In this document: piece by piece, positions 7,967-15,798 of the stretch
Layout of the letters: the number at the start of each line of letters is the position of its first letter
Position numbering within the stretch: the first letter of the stretch is position 1
Source of the DNA: Sphingopyxis sp. H115
Lineage (GTDB): Bacteria; Pseudomonadota; Alphaproteobacteria; Sphingomonadales; Sphingomonadaceae
Assembly (NCBI RefSeq): GCF_001468465.1
Contig: NZ_LNSA01000039.1
Location: 1 to 38,736 of the forward strand
Reading direction: 5' to 3'
Length of the DNA: 38,736 nucleotides
Notes under the pieces: generated by a model
Told to the model about the DNA's origin: nothing
What the model saw: only the letters and a program-made list of their open reading frames with translations
The model's database searches: none
Made by a program: the position numbers and the translations under genes

Positions 7967-10648
7967 ATGCCGATGGAAAAAACCTTCGATCCCGCCGCTA
8001 TCGAGGCGAAATGGTCCCGCGAATGGGAAAGCCGTGGGCTCTATCGCCCCGCGCGCCCCGATGCAGAGCCCTTCACGATCGTCAACCCGCCGCCGAACGT
8101 CACCGGCGCGCTGCATATCGGCCACGCGCTCGACAACACGTTGCAGGATGTCCTGGTCCGTTATGAGCGATTGCGAGGCAAGGATGCGTTGTGGGTCGTC
8201 GGCATGGACCATGCCGGCATCGCGACGCAGATGGTGGTCGAACGCCAGCTGGAGGCGAGCCAGGACAAGCGCACCAATTACAGCCGCGAAGATTTCATCG
8301 ACAAGGTGTGGCAGTGGAAGGCCGAAAGCGGCGGCCAGATCACCGGACAGCTCCGCCGCCTCGGCTGCTCGATGGACTGGTCCCGCGAGCAGTTCACGAT
8401 GGACCCGCATTTCACCCGCGCGGTCGTCAAAGTGTTCGTCGATCTCCACAAAAAGGGGCTGATCTACCGCGACAAGCGCCTTGTGAACTGGGACCCCAAG
8501 CTCAAGACCGCGATTTCCGACCTCGAGGTCGAGACGCACGAAATTCGGGGCGGCTTCTGGCACTTCAAATATCCGCTCGCCGACGGCGTGAAACTCGACG
8601 ATGGGCGCGATCATATCGTGGTCGCGACGACGCGCCCCGAAACGATGCTCGCCGACATGGCGGTCGCGGTGCATCCCGACGACGCGCGTTACAAGAGCGT
8701 GATCGGCAAGGACATCCTCCAGCCGATCACCGGCCGCCGTTTCAAGATCGTCGCCGACGAACATGCCGATCCCGAACTGGGCAGCGGCGCGGTGAAGATC
8801 ACGCCCGGGCATGATTTCAACGACTTCGAGGTCGGCAAGCGCGCGGGCTTCAAACCCGCCGAGATGCTCAACATGCTCGATGGCGATGCGAACGTCGTTC
8901 AGACCGCCGACGGGCTCGTGCCTGACGAATATCTCGGTCTCCACCGCTTCAAGCACGATGGTATCGATGGCGCGCGAGAACTTGTCGTCGCGCGGATGAA
9001 GGAGCATGGCTTCCTGATCCCGCACGTTGACAAGGACGGCAACGAACATGACGCCGAGCCGCGCACGATCCAGACCCCCTTCGGCGACCGCGGCGGCGTG
9101 GTGATCGAGCCGTGGCTGACCGACCAATGGTATGTCGACGCCGAAACGCTGGCGCAGCCGCCGATGGCGGCGGTGCGCGACGGGCGGATCAACATCGTGC
9201 CCAAGACGTGGGAAAAGACCTTCTTCAACTGGATGGAGAATATCCAGCCCTGGTGCGTCTCGCGCCAGCTCTGGTGGGGTCACCGGATCCCGGCGTGGTA
9301 TGCCGAAGACGGCAGCATCTTTGTTGCCGAGACCGAAGAGGAGGCGCAGGCACAGGCTGGAGCAGGCGTCACTCTCACGCGCGACGAAGACGTCCTGGAC
9401 ACGTGGTTCTCATCGGCCCTGTGGCCGTTCGCGACGCTCGGCTGGCCCGAAAACACCGACCTGCTCAAGCGGCACTACCCCAACGACGTCCTCATCTCTG
9501 GCTTCGACATCCTGTTCTTCTGGGATGCGCGCATGGCGATGCAGGGGATGGAGTTCATGGGCGATGTGCCGTGGAAGACGCTCTACCTCCACGGTCTCGT
9601 CCGCGCGCCCGACGGCGCGAAGATGTCGAAGTCGAAGGGCAATGTCGTCGATCCGCTTGGGTTGATCGACCAATATGGCGCCGACGCGCTGCGCTTCTTC
9701 ATGAGCGCAATGGAAAGCCAAGGCCGCGACATCAAGATGGATGACGCACGCCTCGCGGGCTATCGCAACTTCGCGACCAAACTGTGGAACGCCGCGCGCT
9801 TCTGCGAAGCCAATGGCATTTCGGCCTCGACCAGCTTCGAAGCCCCGCTCGCGACGTTGCCGGTCAACCGCTGGATCATCGGCGAGGTGGCCGACACCAT
9901 TGCCGCGATGGAAACGGCGTTCGCCGCGTATCGCTTCGACGAGGCCGCGAACGCGATCTACAGCTTTGCGTGGGACCGTTTCTGCGACTGGTATCTCGAG
10001 CTGATCAAGGGCAGCATCGACGACGAGACCAAAGCCGTTGCGGGATGGGTGCTCGATCAGATCCTTGTCATGCTCCACCCCTTCATGCCCTTCATCACCG
10101 AAGAGCTTTGGACAGAGCTTGGCGACCGCACCAACTATCCACTGATTACCGCCAAATGGCCCGCGCCGGACGCCGTGCGCGACGCCGACGCCAGCGCCGA
10201 CATCGACTGGCTGATCAAACTGGTCAGCGAGCTGCGCACCGCCAAGGCCGAACTCGGCCTGCCGCCGGGCGCGCGCCTGACCGCACATTTCCCGGCGTCG
10301 CTCAAGGCCCGGACCGATAAGCTCGCGGCGCAGCTCGACCGGCTCGCGCGGCTCGAAGCAATCAGCTTCGATCCGGCGCCCGCGGGCGCGTCGGCGCAAC
10401 TCGTGGTCGAGGGTGAGACGATCACTATCCCGCTCGAAGGCGTGATCGACATCGCCGCCGAACGCGACCGCCTGACCAAGGCACTCGCCGCGGCGACGAA
10501 GGAACGCGACAGCCTCGCCGGGCGCTTGGGCAACCCGTCGTTCGTCGAGCGCGCCAAGCCCGAAGCGGTGGAAAAGGCGCGCGCCGACCATGCCGCGAAG
10601 GAAGCCGAAGCCGATCGCCTGACCGCCGCGCTGGCGCGCTTGGGGTGA
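7967..10648 (+). CDS. valS: Valine--tRNA ligase
   Basis: 893 residues, usual length for ValRS. It charges tRNA-Val in the cytoplasm. Class I motifs are present: HIGH at 50-53 in PPPNVTGALHIGHALDN, and KMSKS at 552-556 in DGAKMSKSKGNVVDP. The editing domain lies between them (TTRPETMLADMAVAVHPDD), and an anticodon-binding domain and a C-terminal coiled coil with alternating charges (about 825-893) complete the family order. The chosen ATG at 7967 is followed by a second in-frame ATG at 7973 (MPMEKTFDP); either could be used. The open frame upstream to 7904 runs into the palindromic repeat and is unlikely to be coding. The stop overlaps the GTG of the MATE gene by four bases (GTGA), suggesting translational coupling. 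Confidence 0.97.
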   Translation: MPMEKTFDPAAIEAKWSREWESRGLYRPARPDAEPFTIVNPPPNVTGALHIGHALDNTLQDVLVRYERLRGKDALWVVGMDHAGIATQMVVERQLEASQDKRTNYSREDFIDKVWQWKAESGGQITGQLRRLGCSMDWSREQFTMDPHFTRAVVKVFVDLHKKGLIYRDKRLVNWDPKLKTAISDLEVETHEIRGGFWHFKYPLADGVKLDDGRDHIVVATTRPETMLADMAVAVHPDDARYKSVIGKDILQPITGRRFKIVADEHADPELGSGAVKITPGHDFNDFEVGKRAGFKPAEMLNMLDGDANVVQTADGLVPDEYLGLHRFKHDGIDGARELVVARMKEHGFLIPHVDKDGNEHDAEPRTIQTPFGDRGGVVIEPWLTDQWYVDAETLAQPPMAAVRDGRINIVPKTWEKTFFNWMENIQPWCVSRQLWWGHRIPAWYAEDGSIFVAETEEEAQAQAGAGVTLTRDEDVLDTWFSSALWPFATLGWPENTDLLKRHYPNDVLISGFDILFFWDARMAMQGMEFMGDVPWKTLYLHGLVRAPDGAKMSKSKGNVVDPLGLIDQYGADALRFFMSAMESQGRDIKMDDARLAGYRNFATKLWNAARFCEANGISASTSFEAPLATLPVNRWIIGEVADTIAAMETAFAAYRFDEAANAIYSFAWDRFCDWYLELIKGSIDDETKAVAGWVLDQILVMLHPFMPFITEELWTELGDRTNYPLITAKWPAPDAVRDADASADIDWLIKLVSELRTAKAELGLPPGARLTAHFPASLKARTDKLAAQLDRLARLEAISFDPAPAGASAQLVVEGETITIPLEGVIDIAAERDRLTKALAAATKERDSLAGRLGNPSFVERAKPEAVEKARADHAAKEAEADRLTAALARLG

Positions 10649-12096
10649 CCGACGGCGAGAGCCCCGTCACTCCGACGCCGGTCGCGGCCGCTGCCGACCC
10701 CGCCGCAAATCCCGTGCCGCCGCGGCAGACCGCGCGCGGCGGCGGACGGATGGATCTGACGCAAGGGCCGATCACCAAAACGCTCATTCTTTTTGCACTG
10801 CCAACGCTCGCGTCGAACGTCCTCCAGACGCTGTCGGGCTCGGTAAACTCGATCTGGGTAGGGCAATTCCTCGGCGAAAGCGCGCTCGCCGCGACCGCCA
10901 ATGCCAACATCATCATGTTCCTTATGTTCGGGGCCTTTTTCGGCTTCGGCATGGCGGCGACGGTGCTGATCGGCCAGGCAATGGGCCGCAGCGACATCGA
11001 CGCGGCGCGCCGCGCAACAGGCGGCGTTATCGGTCTTGCGCTGGCCTTTTCGGTCGTGATCGCGATTCTCGGCTGGTTCGCCTCCGACCGAATTTTGCAC
11101 TGGCTAAAAACCCCGCCCGAGGCCTTTGCGCTCGCGCACGACTATCTCCGCGTCACATTCCTTGCGGTTCCCGCTTCGATGCTCTCGGTGACGCTGATGA
11201 TGGCCTCGCGCGGCGCCGGCGATGCGGTGACGCCGCTTCGTTTCATGATCCTTGCAGTCGTGCTCGACATCGCGTTCAATCCGGTGCTGATCCTCGGCCT
11301 CGGCCCCTTACCGCGCCTCGGCATCGCCGGCAGCGCGCTCGCTACGGCGCTCGCCGGGCTGATCAGTCTCATGGGCATGATCGGCTGGTTCTATGCGAAG
11401 GACCACGTCCTCCGCCTGCGCGGCCGCGAACTTGCCTATCTTGTTCCCAAATGGTCGGAACTGCGCTTCATCGTCGGACGCGGGCTGCCGATGGGGGCGC
11501 AGATGCTCGTCATCTCGGGCGCCGGACTGGTGATGATCGGGCTCGTCAACCGCGAAGGGCTAGTCACCTCGGCGGCCTATGGCGCCACGCTCCAGCTGTG
11601 GAACTATATTCAGATGCCCGCGCTCGCGGTCGGCGCCGCGGTCAGCTCGATGGCCGCCCAGAATATCGGCGCGAACCGCTGGGACCGGGTATCGGCGGTG
11701 ACGAACAGCGGGATCGCGATCAACCTTGCGATGACCGGCGTGCTCATCCTGCTGCTCCTCGCCTTCGATCGCGCCGCGCTCGCGCTCTTCCTCGGCACGG
11801 GCAGCGAAGCGATCGAGGTCGCGCGCAATATCCAGCTGATCGCAACCTGGACCTTCCTGCCCTTCGGCACGACGATCGTACTGATCAGCACGCTGCGCGC
11901 CAACGGCTCGGTCGTGCCGCCCCTCGTTATCCTGTTCCTTTCGATGTTCCCGATCCGCCTCGGCATCTACCATTTCGGCTACCCCGCGGTCGGCAGCGAC
12001 ATCCTCTGGTGGAGCTTCCCCCTCTCCTCGCTCGCGTCGCTGGCGATGGCTTGGGCGATCTACCGGCGCGGCAACTGGCGCAGCACGCTGCCGTAG
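10645..12096 (+). CDS. MATE family efflux transporter
   Basis: 483 residues from a GTG that overlaps the valS stop; twelve hydrophobic segments in two homologous halves. The first transmembrane segment begins at MDLTQGPITKTLILFALPTLASN, a typical MATE (NorM/DinF-like) start, with a conserved GQAMGR-type loop. MATE proteins export cationic drugs or metabolites using Na+ or H+. The first 35 residues are low-complexity, rich in Pro and Ala, so an alternative start is the ATG at 10750, directly after GGACGG. Substrate is unknown. It is followed after about 100 bases by a two-component system, which could control it (inference). Confidence 0.88.
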   Translation: MTDGESPVTPTPVAAAADPAANPVPPRQTARGGGRMDLTQGPITKTLILFALPTLASNVLQTLSGSVNSIWVGQFLGESALAATANANIIMFLMFGAFFGFGMAATVLIGQAMGRSDIDAARRATGGVIGLALAFSVVIAILGWFASDRILHWLKTPPEAFALAHDYLRVTFLAVPASMLSVTLMMASRGAGDAVTPLRFMILAVVLDIAFNPVLILGLGPLPRLGIAGSALATALAGLISLMGMIGWFYAKDHVLRLRGRELAYLVPKWSELRFIVGRGLPMGAQMLVISGAGLVMIGLVNREGLVTSAAYGATLQLWNYIQMPALAVGAAVSSMAAQNIGANRWDRVSAVTNSGIAINLAMTGVLILLLLAFDRAALALFLGTGSEAIEVARNIQLIATWTFLPFGTTIVLISTLRANGSVVPPLVILFLSMFPIRLGIYHFGYPAVGSDILWWSFPLSSLASLAMAWAIYRRGNWRSTLP

Positions 12097-12203
12097 CCGG
12101 CGCGCTGACCGGCCAGCGGCTTTCGACCAAGGCGCGCGCCGCTTCGACTGGCGGCCCGGTGCCCGCTAGCCATGACGCCGGATTTGGCGCTAAAGCAGCG
12201 CCG

Positions 12204-13379
12204 ATGAATGGAACGAACCGCAAAGATGCGCTGCGCGACCAGCGTGCAAAAATGCTGGCTGCGGCGCCCGACTGGCGCGCATCCGATGCGCGCGTCAATC
12301 CGCGCGTCGCGATCGGGTCGATCATCGCGATGTGGCTGATCTATTTCCTGATCACCACCGGCCTCGCGATGCTGACGGGAGCGCCCGATCAATGGTCCTA
12401 TGCTCAGCGCCGCGGGATCGTCGTCGTCGCGGGCATATTGTGCACCTTCGTCCTCTATCAGCTCCTTCAACGCGCCCAACCGCAGAGTTTCGGCGCCCGG
12501 CTCGCGGCTGCGCTAGGCGCGGCGGTGCCGCTCGTGGTCCTCTACGCCGCGATCAATCTGACGGTGTTCTACTACTGGTTTCCGGCTCCCGACACCGCGA
12601 AGATCATCGAAGAGATGCAGTCGAAGTTTCCCGTCGCGTGGGAGACGATGCTGATCCTCGATAGTTCGATCCGTTGGTACTTCTTTTTTGCCGTCTGGGC
12701 CGCGCTTTATGTTGCCTTCGGCTATGCCAATGAAATGCGCGCGGTCGAACGGCGCGCCAATCATTTCCGGATGGAGGCGCAGACCGCGCAGCTCCGCGCG
12801 CTCCATTATCAGGTCAATCCGCATTTCCTCTTCAACACGCTCAACTCGCTGTCGACGTTGGTCCTGAAGGGGTCGAAGAGCGAGGCCGAGACGATGATCA
12901 TGAACCTGTCCTCCTTCCTGCGCTCCAGCCTTGCGATCGATCCCGAACAATTGGTCAGCCTCGACGAGGAAATCGCGCTCCAGCGCCTCTATCTCGATAT
13001 CGAGCAGACGCGATTTCCCGACCGGCTGCAAGTCGAAGTAACGATGCCAGGCGAACTGAAGAACGCGTGCGTGCCCGTGCTGATCCTGCAACCGATCATC
13101 GAAAATGCGATCAAATATGGCGTGTCGCCCAGCAAGGGGAAGATCGCTATCCGTCTCGCAGCCAGCGCCGAGCATGGCCTGCTGGTGCTGCGGATCGAAA
13201 ACGACATCGATCCAAAGGCGCCCGCCCCGGCGTCGGGAACAGGTCTCGGCCTTGGCAATGTCCGCGAACGTCTGCTCACTCGCTACGGTCCCGCGGCGGG
13301 CTGCGAATGGGGCAAGTCGGACGACGGCGGCGGCTTTGTCGTCTCGCTCTGGCTCCCACTGGCAAAGGAGGCTTGCTGA
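12204..13379 (+). CDS. LytS/AlgZ-type membrane sensor histidine kinase
   Basis: 391 residues. The N-terminal part has four hydrophobic segments (about 35-58, 70-88, 98-127, 155-175) and no periplasmic sensor domain. It is followed by a His_kinase (PF06580) domain with the signature HYQVNPHFLFNTLNS (phospho-acceptor position H207) and an ATPase domain with IIENAIKYG and GTGLGLGNVRERL. This subclass pairs with LytTR response regulators, and one follows six bases after the stop, confirming the pair by context. A long open frame continues upstream through the MATE gene but is only its shadow; ATG 12204 gives the expected N-terminus although its ribosome site is weak. The signal sensed is unknown. 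Confidence 0.9.
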   Translation: MNGTNRKDALRDQRAKMLAAAPDWRASDARVNPRVAIGSIIAMWLIYFLITTGLAMLTGAPDQWSYAQRRGIVVVAGILCTFVLYQLLQRAQPQSFGARLAAALGAAVPLVVLYAAINLTVFYYWFPAPDTAKIIEEMQSKFPVAWETMLILDSSIRWYFFFAVWAALYVAFGYANEMRAVERRANHFRMEAQTAQLRALHYQVNPHFLFNTLNSLSTLVLKGSKSEAETMIMNLSSFLRSSLAIDPEQLVSLDEEIALQRLYLDIEQTRFPDRLQVEVTMPGELKNACVPVLILQPIIENAIKYGVSPSKGKIAIRLAASAEHGLLVLRIENDIDPKAPAPASGTGLGLGNVRERLLTRYGPAAGCEWGKSDDGGGFVVSLWLPLAKEAC

Positions 13380-13385
13380 CCTTTC

Positions 13386-14120
13386 ATGATCCAGACACTT
13401 CGCACCCTGATCGTCGATGACGAACCGCTGGCAATCGAACGGCTCCAGATTCTGACCGGCCAGCAAGAAGGAATTTCGCTCGTCGGTACCGCAAGCGACG
13501 GCGCTTCGGCACTGCGCATGGTCGATGCGCTCGCCCCCGACCTCGTCCTATGCGACATTGCGATGCCCGATCTCAATGGGCTGGACGTTGCCGCGGCGAT
13601 TGAATCGCTCCAAAACCCGCCGGCAGTCATCTTCGTCACCGCATTCGACCGTTATGCCGTCGCCGCATTCGATGTCGCCGCGGTCGACTATCTGCTCAAA
13701 CCCGTATCGCCCGAACGGCTCGGCCGCGCTCTCGCGCGCGTGCGCGAATGGCGCGCAGCCGATCGCGGACAAACGAAACAGAAGAGCAAATGGATCGGCG
13801 AATTCTGGGTGCAGAATCGCGGCGAGATGCTTCGTATCGACGCCGCGCAGGTCGATCTGATCGAAGCAGAGCGCGACTATATGCGCCTGCACGTCGGCGC
13901 GCGCAGCTGGCTGATCCATCAGACGATCAAATCATTGGAAGCGCGGATGAATCCCGACCAGTTCATGCGCATCCACCGGTCGAAAATGGTCCGCCGCGAC
14001 GGCATCGTCGGCCTGAAACATCATGGCGACGGCGCGTGGAGCGTCGATCTGGGCGAAGGCGGCGTGCATCGCATCGGCCGCACCTATCTGCATGACGTCA
14101 AGGCGATCATGCACGCCTGA
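13386..14120 (+). CDS. LytTR-family DNA-binding response regulator
   Basis: 244 residues. The receiver domain (about 5-122) has the acidic pair D11-D12, the phospho-acceptor D57 in LCDIAMPDLNG, T85 and K105. The C-terminal half (about 135-240) is a LytTR domain, with IDLIEAERDYMRLHV-like and FMRIHRSKMVRRDGIV motifs. It is the partner of the histidine kinase immediately upstream (six-base gap). AAGGAGG lies about 14 bases before the ATG, rather far for a ribosome site. Targets are unknown; the adjacent MATE exporter is a candidate. A hairpin follows at 14127-14158. Confidence 0.93.
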   Translation: MIQTLRTLIVDDEPLAIERLQILTGQQEGISLVGTASDGASALRMVDALAPDLVLCDIAMPDLNGLDVAAAIESLQNPPAVIFVTAFDRYAVAAFDVAAVDYLLKPVSPERLGRALARVREWRAADRGQTKQKSKWIGEFWVQNRGEMLRIDAAQVDLIEAERDYMRLHVGARSWLIHQTIKSLEARMNPDQFMRIHRSKMVRRDGIVGLKHHGDGAWSVDLGEGGVHRIGRTYLHDVKAIMHA

Positions 14121-14126
14121 ACGGAT

Positions 14127-14158
14127 AAAGGCGGCCACGCCGGGGCATGACCGCCTTT
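14127..14158. terminator. Hairpin between convergent LytTR regulator and urcA
   Basis: AAAGGCGG (14127-14134) pairs perfectly with CCGCCTTT (14151-14158) across a 16-base loop. It lies just after the regulator stop and just before the end of the convergent urcA gene, so it may serve both strands. The T-run is short, so strength is uncertain. Confidence 0.5.
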
Positions 14159-14182
14159 GGGAGCCGAACAAGGCGCGCGCCG

Positions 14183-14530
14183 TCAGGGAGCCGAGACGAC
14201 CAGCGGGCCGCGATCGGCCAGGCGCGCGTGACTGCCGTTGAACAGGCTCGCGAGCCGCGTGTCGGCTTCGCGGCGGGCTTGGACCTCGCAGCGCCGCGTA
14301 TCGGCGCGCTCCGCAAGCGTGCGGCGGCTATTTGAATCACAGACCTGCCGGATCGCCATCTTGACCCGACCGGTCAACCGGTCGCGTCCGCGCTCGCTGG
14401 CTAGGTTGAGATCGTCGTAGCGGACGGTCACGCTCTGCTTGTCTTCGCCCGCTGCCGACGCAGCGGCGGGTGCGATGGTACCGATGGCGGCCAGCGGCGC
14501 CGCGATCAGGATGAAAGAAAATTTCGCCAT
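14183..14530 (-). CDS. UrcA family protein
   Basis: 115 residues with a signal peptide (MAKFSFILIAAPLAAIGTIAPAAASA) and the UrcA core: VRYDDLNLASERGRDRLTGRV, followed by an IRQVCDSNSRRTLAERADTRRCEVQA segment containing two cysteines that may pair. UrcA proteins are small periplasmic proteins of unknown function, very common in sphingomonads and Caulobacterales. The start at 14530 is preceded by AGAGGA. The leader region carries an 11-bp inverted repeat (14553-14608). Confidence 0.88.
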   Translation of the reverse strand: MAKFSFILIAAPLAAIGTIAPAAASAAGEDKQSVTVRYDDLNLASERGRDRLTGRVKMAIRQVCDSNSRRTLAERADTRRCEVQARREADTRLASLFNGSHARLADRGPLVVSAP

Positions 14531-14552
14531 GGGGGAGTCCTCTCTTACAAGG

Positions 14553-14608
14553 GATGCGGGATACCGGACCCATGGACCGGGGAGACCATCGCTCCGATAT
14601 CCCGCATC
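14553..14608. promoter_or_regulatory. 11-bp inverted repeat upstream of urcA
   Basis: GATGCGGGATA at 14553-14563 and TATCCCGCATC at 14598-14608 are exact inverse complements separated by 34 bases. The repeat lies 23-78 bases before the urcA start codon, in its leader or promoter. It could be an mRNA hairpin or a two-site operator. Confidence 0.45.
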
Positions 14609-14770
14609 GTTGGAATACCCACTGGACGTCACGAGAATCCAATTTGGATCGATCGGGGCGAACAACCGCTCGATTGAGAGACGAAAGGCGCTGACGGATC
14701 GACGAATGGCCGAGTGGCGTTGCGGATCGGCGCACTTGCAACCACCGCCCTGCCGCGACCATGATGCGGC

Positions 14771-15256
14771 ATGGCAAGGCGCAAACATTCCGCCGCGAGT
14801 CGCAACGGCGGCGCTGCCCGGCTGATCCTGTGGCCACTACTGCTACTTGCGGGGGTCGGCGCCGGCTTGGTACTGGGCGAATTCGCCGCAGGTCAAAGGG
14901 TTGCCACCTCTTCGGGCGACATCGCCCCCTTTTCGCGCCTCAGCGCCAACCCCGACGCGGTGGTGGCGCAAGGCGAAGGCGCACCGTCCTGCGTCGATTG
15001 TACCGACAGCTATGGCGCAGGCCTGCCTTTGCGAGGAAGTCGTGACTCCCGCATGAGCGCCGAGTTCCGCGAACTTGGCGCGGTCGAAGTCGATCCACCG
15101 GCTCCTGCCGATATCGACGACGGCTATCGCTATGGCGGCCGCTTTCCCGATCCCAACCCGCCCGCGTGGGAGGAAATGCAGGACGACGGCCTTTCGGCGA
15201 GCCCAGACGCCTCGCCATCCGGCGAAACATCGCTGCCGCAGCCGGCAGAATTTTAG
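14771..15256 (+). CDS. Hypothetical single-pass membrane protein
   Basis: 161 residues, not recognised. A basic N-terminus (MARRKHSAASRN) precedes one hydrophobic helix (about 17-39, LILWPLLLLAGVGAGLVLGEF), so the rest is probably periplasmic. The exported part contains a CVDC pair and an acidic, proline-rich C-terminus (VEVDPPAPADIDDGYRYGGRFPDPNPPAWEEM). Such tails occur in sphingomonad TIGR02281/DUF-type envelope proteins, but I cannot match it. Codon use is like that of its neighbours. Its stop overlaps that of the convergent gene by four bases. Confidence 0.6.
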   Translation: MARRKHSAASRNGGAARLILWPLLLLAGVGAGLVLGEFAAGQRVATSSGDIAPFSRLSANPDAVVAQGEGAPSCVDCTDSYGAGLPLRGSRDSRMSAEFRELGAVEVDPPAPADIDDGYRYGGRFPDPNPPAWEEMQDDGLSASPDASPSGETSLPQPAEF

Positions 15257-15666
15257 CGCGGCGGCGTTGCGGGCTGGGCGCAGCGCGTCGTGTCGCCTGC
15301 CTTGCAAGCGGCAACATCCGCCTCCCATTTCAACCGTTCCTCCGCCGACATGGCGGCGACCCGCGCTTTTTCAGCCTCATAGGCTGCGGTTTCCTCGGCA
15401 AACACGGCCTGGTCGTGCGCGACCTGCTGCTTCGCCGCCGACACTTCCTGTTCATAGGTGGTCGTTTCGGCCTTGGCTTGCGACGCCTGCGCCGCGTTCA
15501 AGCGCGCGGTATTGGCCCGCTCTTCCGCCGTCGTCCCGTCCGGCAGCTTCTTGTCCGCGGGCGCCGCCTCAACGGCCGCGGTGTCGGTGGGCTGCTGGAA
15601 GGCCGCGGCCTGTCCGTTCGTCAGCAGCGCGCAGGCGGCGACGGCCGCGAATATCGTCCTCGTCAT
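15253..15666 (-). CDS. Hypothetical secreted coiled-coil protein
   Basis: 137 residues, not recognised. A signal peptide (MTRTIFAAVAACALLTNGQAAA) is followed by a region rich in Ala, Glu, Lys and Gln (about 45-120) with heptad-like spacing, predicted to form a helical coiled coil, and a short tail with two cysteines (CKAGDTTRC). It is probably a small periplasmic structural or stress protein (inference). Start at 15666 is chosen for the intact signal peptide. It overlaps the end of the preceding convergent gene by four bases. Confidence 0.65.
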   Translation of the reverse strand: MTRTIFAAVAACALLTNGQAAAFQQPTDTAAVEAAPADKKLPDGTTAEERANTARLNAAQASQAKAETTTYEQEVSAAKQQVAHDQAVFAEETAAYEAEKARVAAMSAEERLKWEADVAACKAGDTTRCAQPATPPR

Positions 15667-15798
15667 CGAAGTTCTCCGTCAATCAACCATGGTGCCGGTC
15701 CAACGCGCCGCCCCATATCCCGTTCCCGGTCATGATTTGACCTCGTCCGGGGCAACCGCCATGCTGTACCGTCTTATCCTCTCCGATCGGCCGATCTA

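Noticed and set aside
15667..15798. Frameshifted 5' end of the BCCT gene, since an ATG at 15763 opens another frame.
   Set aside because: The peptide from that ATG (MLYRLILSDRPIYC) does not resemble a BCCT N-terminus, and the first helix is complete in the TTG frame. It cannot be settled from sequence alone.
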